Source of the DNA: Trissonchulus latispiculum
Taxonomy: Eukaryota > Nematoda > Enoplea > Enoplida > Ironidae
Length of the DNA stretch: 64,000 bases
Assembly: GCA_030248195.1 (NCBI GenBank)
Contig: JASAND010008447.1
Coordinates: 1-64,000, forward strand
Reading direction: 5' to 3'
The notes below the pieces were generated by a model. It had not been told where the DNA came from and did not search any database. It was given only the letters and a program-made list of their open reading frames with translations. Positions within the stretch are counted from its first letter, which is position 1. Each line of letters opens with the position of its first letter. A program made the position numbers and the translations under genes. This document shows, in pieces, positions 45,358-57,300 of the stretch.

Positions 45358-48300
45358 CTAAACAAGAAAAAAGTGCGAAAAATAAACAAAGCCACATTTG
45401 TTGGAAAGCCATTGTTCTATCTCCCTCTGGTCCGCCAGATAACTGTAGGAAACGAATAGCGACATGGACACTGGCCCCTGATGTACAGAAAAGTAAGGGC
45501 CTTTTCGCGCGCGAGTTAACAGAGCTGAGTTCTAATTTTTTTAACTCGTTTAGCCCATTTGTTAAAAGCAAGCGTAGAGGTAAAACGCTTTACCCTGCAA
45601 GCTAGTTAAAATGAACTGTTTAACTATTTTAACCTTCTACGCGAAAACGATTGAGTTAATTTTAACTCTTTTAACTCGTTTAACTTGCTGCGAGAAAAGG
45701 ACCTCAGTCAACCCACAACAACTACACTGGATAGGATGCTAATCTAGTTATAAAGAAAAACAAGTAAAACAATTGAAACAAATGAATGGTACAGTGCCAG
45801 CTAGCTTGGCACACCCCTTTCCCCACAAAAAGTCCTTCCCCTAAAAACGTGTGACTCCCTCCAAAGTTAACTCTTTCACTCAACAGGCCAAACTTATAAA
45901 ATCTTTTCCGGCTTCACGGGTTACTTTTGCTCGATTTTAGCATTTTTGATCACCAATAATGTGATTAAGTTTTACAGTATGGGTCACAAATCCAGCCCAA
46001 TGCTTAGCATATTTACAGCAAAAATTTTTATCCCCCAAATTCGTTGCATCTCGGAAACTGCCTCCAATCCCAGAAAAAGTAAAAGCGTGAGCAACTTCTG
46101 TATATAAGGGAATTACTCTTCAAAGTTGATGTTTCGCCAAAAATTTAGTAATTTTTGGCGAAACTTCAATTTTGAAGAGTAATTCCCTTAGATGCAGACA
46201 ATGTGCAGACGTCTAGTATTTTTGTGCAGATGGGAACAAATTTGCCAAATCATATTGCCAATGATAAGTCCTGGGTTTACTTTAGGCGAAAAAAAGTGGG
46301 GGGGAGCCCCCCCCCCCCAATAGTGGGGGGGGGGGGAATAAAATGGGCTAAAAATGCCAAAAATACCGTATAAAAAGCCTGTTTTCTACATATGCTGCTA
46401 TAACTAAGCTTAAAAGTGCTCAAAAATTGAGTTTTAGCACCAAAAAAGACGATTTTTGACCAAAAATTTCCGGCGAAGCCGGAAAAATTTTGAAAATTTT
46501 GACCAAAAATCCTAAAAATTTGACATTTTCTGGGCACCCTATAGTGAGTGGGGGGGGAAGCCCAAAAAAATGTGGGGAGGGGAACGAGTGGGGGGGGTGC
46601 TCGAGTGGGGGGGGGAACCCAAAAAGTGGGGGGGGGGGCCCGCCCCCCCCCCCCCCCCCCAGTAAAATAAACCCAGGATAACTTTGAAGCTGGCGCCAAT
46701 TTTTAATCAATTATGTTGGTAGTCGTGAAAAATGGGGGTCGGGCACATAAAAGCAACGGTGGCACACGGCTGGAGGACGGCTGAGGTCTCAGTACCCGAC
46801 CCGATATTCTTTTGACCACACCCATGCTTTATATCTGTGCAAAAAAGTAGGCCAATCGGACAATGTCGGGACAACACTTTAGTAGCCCCCCCCCCTAAAG
46901 GGCTTTCATGCTCCAACGGAGCAACGGAGAAACGGAACAACGGAGAAACAGTTCAACATTTTTACCTTAGAGATCTATCAAAAAAGCAAAAAGTAGACAA
47001 GCATAATAAACTCGACTAACCTGATGCTGTCCACAGACTGCTGCTGGGATGAACCATCAGGACTGCTCAGCAGAGCAGGACGAGTGGTGGCCTCCAAGCG
47101 GGCCTGTTTGGAAGGCTGTGCAGGAAAAGACGAGATCGCCGATGTCGAATCCGTTGGACCGTCAGCGTTCGTCGAAGCGGCGCGGCTACATCGTCGCTCC
47201 TGATGCTGGCGACGTCGTTCCTCCTTCCGCTGGGCTCGCTCCATACGGGCCCGGACGACCTGAATCTGAAGATTCAGTTCAGTTTCAGTCTCAGTCTCCT
47301 CATCCGACGTACAGCTGTCAGAGGAGATCAGGCTGAATCTAGGCGATGAAGGCGGTGGATGGCGACGCTTGGCCCTCACCCCGGAGCCTGAGTGGGTTCC
47401 TGGGGCGGGTATCGGATGGAAACCGCGCTTACTCCATCCCAACTGTAGTCGGGACAGTTCATCGTCCCCAGAGCGTCGGGTCACCGGCGGTACCAGGATA
47501 GACGGACGTTGCATTTCCGCCAAATACTCTGATACCTTCTGTCGATCAATTCCATGGACTAGGGGCCCCGATCGGGGCTGGTCGATCGATTTCGTTCCTT
47601 TCTTCAGCTGAGACTCCAGCTTGAGTATTGAAGAAGACTGAGAAGGTTTGGACACCGCCGGTTTTTTGACTTCGGTTCGTTTCAGTAGAGCTTTCCGGGA
47701 ACCGGAATCAGTCGGGTTCGTTCTGATCAGTACCGGTTTTACGGCTGGCTTCTCCGGCTTTTCCTGCTTTATGACAACCGGAGGGCAGGGCGACTTTTTC
47801 AGGAACTTCAGTCTGGTCAACTCTGAGGCGTCCGTGTTCACTTCATACTCACTCTTGGTCGTGACAGACTCCAAGTCGTCAGAATCAGATACCAAATCTA
47901 CTACATCAATCTCAGACTGAGAAGAACCAGCAACACCGGCAGAACTTCCAGCAGCAGGCGTGGCACTACTCGAAGCCGCAGCCGCAGTAATAGTTGTTGA
48001 GCTGGGAAAAGTGGCACAAACTCGGCTGCTCAGCTCAGCCCTATCTGGCAGAGTGAGGCTCGTGCTTTGGTCATGCGTCGACGCCGGTGTCTTCGCAGAA
48101 AACGCCTCCGTCGTGCTACAGGAAGCGACCGGCTTCTTGGCAGTTGTCATCCCAGAATCGCCGGGAATAGCCGGACGTTTGGCGGCCGTTTTTCGCTTTT
48201 GCTTAGCCATCTTGATTTTCTGGGTTACAGACTTCTTCAGGGAAGACTTCAGCAACACGGTCTCGGTAACCGAAGCGCTGCTAGGAAGCAAACAGGAAAA

Positions 48301-51300
48301 AGCAACTGCTGCTTCGCAGCTGGCTATCGCGGTCACCGGAGATTTCGCGGACCCAGAAGTAGCAGGTCCAGTGGTGGGCGTTTCAGACTCAGAACTTACA
48401 GCGGCAGCAGCAGCAGCAGTAGCAGTAGAGCGTTTGGTGCTGCGAGATTGTCGTCGCAGAGTTGGCGGTCGCTTGATCACAGCAGAAACTGACTCTTTTG
48501 CACCGGTCGATTTCAAGGTCACAGCGGTCTCAAGGTTGGCGTCGGCACTGGGGGGACAGACCAGTTCCAGATGGCACGGAAGACTGCCGGCTGCCAGCTG
48601 GTTTGAATCAGGCGCCGGGTCCGACCAAACTGAATCAGCCACAGCTGCGAATTCGGCCATAGATAGCGGCGCCAAATCGGCCACATCCAGAAACTGCAGC
48701 AGCTTATTCAGGCCTCGATCTGAGCGCCGACAGCATTCGATCTTCAGCAATTCTTCTCGTAAACAGCGAGTAGTGGAAGCTGACGACTTTCGAACCGTTG
48801 TTTTTCGAGGGCGACGAGCCGTAGGCTTCTTTTTCTGGGGAAAACCGTCCAGAGATCTGGTCTCGTCCAGATCTTCAGATTCCAGATTGTTGTCGCCTGG
48901 ATTTCGAGGACTCTCAAAGGGAGGCAGCAAATCGAATCCTCCAGGACGGCTCAGTCGAGTTTCCACATTTCCCATCATCTGATTGGCTGAGGACTCCTTT
49001 GACGTCGCCTGTTGAGAACTAATCAGATCAAGCTGTGGCAAATCAGAGACCAGAGAGATCCCGCCACCACTGCTCGAGGAAGCAGAGTTCTCTCCGCCAC
49101 CACTCTCGGACAGTGATCGGGCTCGGGGAATCGGTGAACGGGCCGCGAGGACTGGCGAATTACGGACTACTGGATCCAAATCCGATACAATTGGTACAGG
49201 TTCGGCAGTCGGGCCGCCCGACATTGACAGACTACCAACTTCTTGGTGGGTACTGTCAACGCCGACAGTCGTGGAGTCTTCAATCGCTGACGTAGAACTG
49301 GTAGGTTCAGCAGAAGTCGTAACAGGCAAAGGCTCGGGTGGAGATTGGATCGAATCGTCTGCGACTCGAAAAATTCGACGTGGACTCGGGGTACTGGGAG
49401 TTTCCAGAGTGGGTCCCACAGCCAACAGGGAATCCTGGACCCGACGACGGCTAAGGCTGACCAGAATATTCTGGGGCGAAGCCGATCTTCCTGGGGTCGC
49501 CGGTATCGGAGAACCACCGAATTGGTCGTTCATCGGAAAGTCGAAATCGTCCGGCGGAGGATCAAAACAATCCAAACCATGAGAGAGGCCCGGACTTACA
49601 TCCCAGTTGTAGTTGAGACTGTAGTTCGATCTAGGAGTGAAAACCATAGGTTCAGACTCAAAAACTCCTTCAGCGGTGGCAATTTCTTCAGGTTCACTCT
49701 GGATAATACGATCTGAAAAGACGCCAGAATCGTTATCCCCTGCCAGAGCCAGAGGAGGAGGGCATTTCGCGGGAGGAGTGGCCTGGCCCAGGCCGGTCCG
49801 AGAAGGACCAGGAAGAGAGCAATCAGCGGCCGAGGCCTGAGGACCAGGTTCGGTAGTGTCAGATCGGACAGGCTCCTCAGGATGGGACAAAGCCATGTCG
49901 TCTGAACAGGACACATCCGAAGGAACGACGGATTGACCATGGTCAAAACGCCAGCTCTCAGTTCCAGTAGGAGGTAGTGCCACGGTGGTAGGCTGTTCAA
50001 CAGAGGCCGGGGAAAGGCCAATTCCACTATCGCTGGTGGCAGCAGGAGATTCAACCAGGGGCTCCAGGCTGCTGTCAGATTCTGAGAAGACTGAAATGCC
50101 GATCGGATCAGGGATCCGCCGGGCAGATGCCAGTTTCTGACTCAGCAGTTCACTGAGAACTGTGGCTCCGCTGAGCGCCACACTGGAGATGGCGCGCATC
50201 CACAGCATGGCTGGAGGAATCAGACTGGAGGGAGTGGAGCCAGAAGAGGACTGGAACTGGGAAATGTTGAGGCTGGGCGCGTCAGACGCCAGCTGACAAA
50301 GGCCGGGAAATCTGGGATCAGAACTGCCTGGTTGCGTTTCCAGCAGCTGACGCAATAGCTGGTCTGGATCCGAATTATTCTGAAATAAATGGAACAAAAA
50401 ATATCACTGTTTGACCAAAAGATGTAGAAAACAACACTGATTTACTTAATCTCATTACAAAGCTAATTCTCTTCTTTTTCTTCTTCTGATCCTGGGTCGC
50501 AAAGGAAACAAAAAATTATCCAGCTGTTTTTGTAGTAGTCCTATTGTTGACAGAAGTGCAAAAGTTCTTTGTTCATAAGTCACGTTTGGAGGTTTCGCTA
50601 TGAATGATAAGGATAGATTTGCAACAAACATCCTGCCTTGCTCGCCGCTCATGTAGGGGGTCCACAAAATAAGAGTTTGCTGACATTTGGATAAAATGGC
50701 GCCCCCCACTAAAGATAGAGTTCAGGCTTTGCTCATGTAGAGAACACGGTGGTAAATTGGACTAAAATCATCGTGGTCGCAAACTCAGGAAACAGCCGGC
50801 AAACTTCATTCGTCCCTGCCTTGGGATTGCTGTTTTAATAGTAAATAGAAAGTAAATAATTTCTTCAATACATAACTCGAGTATACGGGCTTTTTAACGA
50901 AGCTTTAATAAAAACTAAAATTCGTTACATCCATCCCACGTTTTCTGTCCCTCTGCAATGTAACAGTTGCGGTATAAACTAAGACAAAAACAAATGTATA
51001 CATTTGAAAACTAAAAATAAGTAGTCTAGATCACAAAATTGTGGAAAAGAATTTATACCTGTGTACAAATTTTGGATAAGCTATCAAATAGCTTTGCGTA
51101 GGACTGCAAACGACGTTCAGACTCAGCGTTCGACAGATCTGAAGAAGGGGATGAATCTAAAAAACAAAGCTTACGAATACAAAAATCAAGACAAAACTGC
51201 CACCACTGAAGGATTCTTTACGACATAGTATTATCCCCCGGCCACTACCCAAAAGCCGTCTGTCATGTCACTCAGAGTGAGTGCCAGACATGCCAACCAT

Positions 51301-54300
51301 TTTACCAAAAAAAGTCGCGAGCTTAAGATGAGTGCCATGGCCCATAACAAATCTGGGACTGTCCATCTATATGAGTAACATGGCAGGGAACGTGAAGTCT
51401 AGGACAGTGCAGCAACTTATGTAACGCAAGAGGCTGACTGTAACGGTCAACCTTTTCGTTATTTCAATTATTACGAAATCAATCTATTTAGCTAATAGTT
51501 GGCTTGCCTAGTCAGCAAGCATTCCTTCACGTGTCATGTAGCTCCACCTATAGGATAGGTTTGGATGGGCGGGGTCCCCCCTTGGAGCTACATGACTGGG
51601 ACACCCCAGCTAGAGGGTGCTTCTCTTGGGAGGGGGTTTCTCCGTCAAACTTCTCCCCCTTTCAGTTGTGGGGTTTCCCTTGTACAGTACAGTCGCTACT
51701 CTCTCTGTTCTCTTCCTATCTCCTGTACAGTTTCTCCCCCTGTATTTCATCAGTGGGTCTATTATTTGGTACGTTAGCGGGGCTTCGCCCATATAAATTC
51801 TGTTGGTGAGTCATTGTGTGTAAGTCCTTTTATTTAGTATAACTGTTTGTTTGTCAGTTGGGCTTTGCCCCCCTAAATTTATATACTTGTTATTTCTATA
51901 TTTGCTATATCTTTATAAATACTTGTTGTACTTATTAAATATCTCCGCTAGCTGTGTGTACTTTTGGTAGGTCTTTACTGAGCTCCTAGGTTAGTTTATT
52001 GTTATTTCTGAGGTGAGTGGGTGTCACCCTCTCACTAGGGCTAATTATTTGGCGAGGCTTCCCCGGCCGGCTCCTGCGCGGTTGGTGTGTTATTCACTTG
52101 TGCCACGGTCTCCTCGCTTGAGTTGCTCTCGCGGGGTAACGGTACTTCTGTGTTAAGTTAGTTTCACTCTGGTACCGCTACACTTAGTGCTTGTTAGGAT
52201 TTACACAGCTTAGCGTTTAGTAAATCGCCTGTATTGATGACAGACAGCCGGGATGACTTGGGCTCAAGAAAGGGCAAACTGGGGCACACTTAGCAGTTAG
52301 ATAGTTAGAAATCCTTGGTAACAGAAGTCTGGGACAGTCGCAGTTGGACGCGCGTATATACCTAATCGAATCCGCTACAGCGTAATTTTGAACTGCTAAA
52401 AGATTTGTTTCAGAAAGGTGCTTTGACGGGTGTCTTTGAGCTTTCACGACTATGAAACCACCTTCATTAGGGTTGTTCGAGAGTCGTCCACTGTTAACGG
52501 TTCTGGTATTTCTAGATTTCAGGGGACATCCTAAACCGAGCAGAGCGAGAAAGCTTAGGAAGCAAAGGAAAAGTACTAAAATGTCTCCAGCTTTCAGTAT
52601 AATAGTACTTTTTAATTTGTATTGAAAGTTTGACCGTTTTGCACAAAGGTGCCAGACTATGGTCAATAGTTTAAATACAATAATGAAGTTGAAAGGATTT
52701 TGGAAAACCTTTTCCAATGTTTCAAATCGAATCAGTAAGTCTGATCCTACAATTCCACATGGAATATAGATCGATGACTTTGTTTTGTGTGTTTTGAAAG
52801 TTATACATAAAATGCTGTAGCAGATACCAAACTATACAGCAATAAATAACCCATACATACCTTGACTAATGACAGTCTGAACTTTTCTGGCAGTAGCAGA
52901 AAATCGATTGGAACAATTGCATAATACTTCATTAAAATTTCGATGAATTCTGAAAGAAATAAATTACGTAAACATTATAACGAAATTATAAAAAAACAAC
53001 CGAACAAACGGCGAACCATATTATGAACATAAAGCTTAAGAACTATTCCTTTAAAGATTACGGATTAAATTTAATCCTATTTCCTTAAGGTGGTGGTATC
53101 CTTTTGTGCAGTGCTTTTGTGGTGAATTTTTTGAAACGCTATAACTTTCGCAATTTTGGGAGTTGCAAAGAGCTTTATACATCGTTTTAAAGCTTATTAT
53201 CTGTACATTCACATGAGCATACAGAACTGGCAAAATTAGCAAAAAATAGCAGAAATTTTCTGACAAGCTGACATCTAACAGGATGAATATAGACCAAAAG
53301 TTTTTGAACATCGATTTCTCAAAACTGAAGAATCGGCCAAAAGTTCTTTTTGTGCCACGATATGAAGGACATATGGGCCGAGGGACTTTTTTTTGGATTT
53401 GGCTCAGCAGGTCTTAACGGTCGAGAAAATCGGCCAAATGCACAGGAACACGAAACTTCGCAACTTCGCATTGAGTTTTCTTGCTACTCAATATGTTTTA
53501 GCCCAAACTAAGAAAAACGTCCCTCCGCAGAAGTGCGAATTTCGGTTCTGCCGAAAATCTCCGGAATCCGTCGAGTAGTTTTTGAGAAATCGATGTTCGA
53601 AACAAAATAATCGCAGTTTTGCCAAAATGGTTTTTCGGCCAAATCTCTAGCTGAAAGCAATAAAGTCCGGCTAATAGGCATTCATAAAATGTGCATTTGG
53701 ACGATGTATCGATTGAGTATAACTAAGCCAATTTTGTCCTTAACATGTGGCAGTAATTTTGAAAAAACTGATTTCCTCAAAAATGGCCATTTTTGACCCT
53801 AAAAACAGTTTTTTGCTTATACTGACTTAACCACTGGAGATAGCACAAAGGTTGTAAGAGGAAAAATGTTCATTTTCGAGTCCTCTTTCCAGCCATACCA
53901 ACCAATCCCGTGTCTTGGCTACCTACTGGGAGGGTAAGGCCAAAAACCAAAACTTTCTTATCTTTTGGCCTAAGAATACGGGACTGGTCCTAAAATGTTA
54001 AGGAGCACGGAAATAGGTTATTTCGTAAGTTTTAGCCCTTAAGGATTAAAGCCGTAGGAGTCAAAAATACCCGAAAGGAAACCGGCACCTTAAGGGGGGA
54101 CTAAACTTTTGCCCCGACTTTGTCCGATTGGCCTACTTTTTGGCAAAGTTTAAGAGCATGGGTGTGGTCAAAAAAATACCTGGTCGTTGGTTCTTAGCCG
54201 CCTTCCAGCCATGTGCGGCCGTCGCGTTTATGTGCCCGACCCCCCATTTTTCGCAACTACCAATATAATTAATTAAAAATTTCTACTGACTGCTAGACCC

Positions 54301-57300
54301 AAGCTTTAAAGCTGCCATTCGCCAATATGATTTGGCACATGTGGTCCTAAGTGCGGAAAAATACTAGACGTCTGTATCTTATCTGCATCTAGGGGAATAA
54401 CTGTTCAAAATTGAAGTTTCGGCAAAATTTTGAAAAATTTTGGCTAACGAAAGGAATATTTTATTACTGGTGCGAGCTATAAGGCTGTAATTTGGCATAT
54501 AATGAGGCCCTATAGGAGTACTCACTTGTGCCAAATGGCAAGAAATTCTGCCGCGTGAAAAAATTTTTATGTCAACTTTAATCTTCAAAAATTGCCAAAT
54601 TCGTGTTTTTTTGGCAATAGTACCCCAGAAATCGAAAAAATAAAATTGTTTGAAATTAAATTATGTTGAGATATTTGAACTCCGCGTGGTTGAAAACATA
54701 CCCACAAACGATTTCAGCTCGATTAGTAAAGGCACGCGACTTCATGGCTGCAGAAAGCCTTTACACAGGATGCGACAGACTGAAAATGGCGATTTTGGCA
54801 ATTTTTGAAGATTAAAGTTGACATAAAACTTTTTTTCACGCGGCAGAATTTCTTGCCATTTGGCACAAATGAGTACTCCTATAGGGCCTCTTTATATGCC
54901 AAATTACAGCCTTATAGCTCGCACCAGTATTAAAATATCCCTTTCGTTAGCCAAAAATTTTCAAAATTTTGCCGAAACTTCAACTTTGAACAGTAATTCC
55001 CTTAGATGCAGATAAGATACAGACGACTAGTATTTTTCCGCAAATAGGGCCACATGTGCCAAATCATATTGGCAAATGGCAGCTTTAAAGCTTGGGCCTA
55101 GCAGTCAGTAGAAATTTTTAATTAATTATATTGGTAGTTGCGAAAAATGGGGGGTCGGGCACATAAACGCGACGGCTGCCCATGGCTGGAAGGCAGCTAA
55201 GAACCAACGACCAAGTATTTTTTTGACCACACCCATGCTCTTTAACTTCGCCAAAAAGAAGGCCAATCGGACAAATTCGGGGCACCCCCATTTTAGTCCC
55301 CCCCCCCCTTAATGCAGCAAAGATTAAAATTCCAATCTAATCCTGTTTCTTTACTCTCAACTCGGATTAGAAACTGAACGAGTTCGTTTTAATCCGACTG
55401 CTTAATTGCTGTTTCTTTAAACAAATAGATCCTTAGTACACTTAGTTGGAAATTAAGTTTTCAATCTAATTCATATTCTAAGACTAAAAAATATATATAC
55501 ATCAAAAGCTTACCTATTAATCTCCAAATTACAGTAGTAATCCTCTGTCATGGTTCCCATATTGCGAATATTTTTCTGAAAAAGCAAAACAAGAAAAAAT
55601 TCCAAACACAAACAAATGAAAACTTTTCTTGAAAAATTCTCCATCAACTTCATAGTTAGGTAGCTAACTCACGTAGTGAAACATCTAACGGACATATATA
55701 TAGTTTCATTAATTCTGTTATCTGTCTTGCCGTTACGATTTGAAACGGTCGAAGTTTGCTCCCACTGTAAATGGGTTGGCACGAAAGAGTCCTCTAAAAT
55801 GTCACTACTGTTTAGGAATGAATTTAAACGCTCGGTTCGATTGTGCATTGTGCTCAATCCGTAGACCGTCCAGTTAGGGCACTAAAAACGGTGCAGTTAT
55901 GGCACTAGTACTGTTATGGCACTCAAAAGATCAGTTATGGCACTCAGAAGATGAGTTATGGCACTCAACAGGTCAGTTATGGCACTCCTGGCTTATTTTT
56001 ACGGGGGGGCCCCACTCGGCAACCTCCCCCCCCCCATTCGAGGTTCCCCCCATAAATTTTGACCTCCCCCCCATAACCCAAAAAATTGCCAGATTTCACC
56101 ATTTCTACCCTAAATTTTCAAAAATTTTTCCGGCTTCGCCGGAATTTTAACGAAATTTTCGCTTTTTTAGCATAAAAACACCTAAAATTAGTCATTTTTT
56201 AGCGATTTTTTTGCAATTTTTACACAAAAAAAAAAAAAAAAAAATTAAAAAAGAAATTTGCAAAAGTTTTTCCAAAAATATGCCCCCCCCCATCCATGTG
56301 AGGGCAACTTTGAGCCTCCCATATCGCCCCCCCCCCCATAAATTTTGGCCTAAAAATAAGCCAGCACTCGGCAGTCTTGTTATGGTACTCGACAGATCTG
56401 TTATCGCACTCGTATTACTCGCCAGTTAAGGAGGTCAATTTTTCAACTGTCTCTAATCTCGCTGACTTTTACATATTTTATTGTCCATACGGTAAGGAGA
56501 TTTTAGCATTAAAGCTGTGAGTCTTACGATTATCGAGTAATTTCACGTTTGCTTCAAAAATATGCCGACCGGCGTTTATGAATCTGAGTGATATTTGTAT
56601 TAATTATTGCCAAAATGTTAAACTGCGGAATCTTGTAGTTAGTTATTAGGCTTTCAGTTTAGAAAATTTTTAATCAATTTTTATAGATTTAAAACTTGTC
56701 ATGATTACGGGCAGGACACCTTCCTTGTGTGCACAGCAAAATTTTTGTATATTTTGTATGACTTTAAAGTAGGATTTGTACGTAGTGTTAGTAACAGAAA
56801 AACTCAAATTAATGTAAAAAATTTTATGCACGTTTTTAATTCCTATCATTCTTACAAATTAAATAATTTCGAAAATTTTAGCATTATACAGTTTTTATTG
56901 CAACCGAAACAAGACTGACAAAAACTCTAAATCCGAAAATCATGCTTCTGGCTTCTGTTTTGGTTCAAACAAAGCAATATAACATGTTTATTACCCGTAT
57001 GTTTGCTTGAAAAATTCAATGTCTATAAGATTTATTTTTCGTTCATGGCAAGTAAAGCACTGCTATATGCTGAAGATAAAATTATATTCTAGTCCATCCA
57101 AAGCTAATGTACCCTACAGTTAATTTTGGACCTAAACAAATTATTGTCTTTTGTATTGGCATCAGTGATTTTATCAGTGCCATAACTGAACTCCTGAGTG
57201 CCATAACTGAACTCAAGAGTGCCATAACAGAACTCATGAGTGCCAGAACAGAACTCATGAGTGCCATAACAGAACTCATGAGTGCCAGAACAGAACTGAA

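Noticed and set aside
51504..51809. 101-codon frame inside the solo LTR
   Set aside because: Sits within an LTR with no gag or pol similarity; chance frame.
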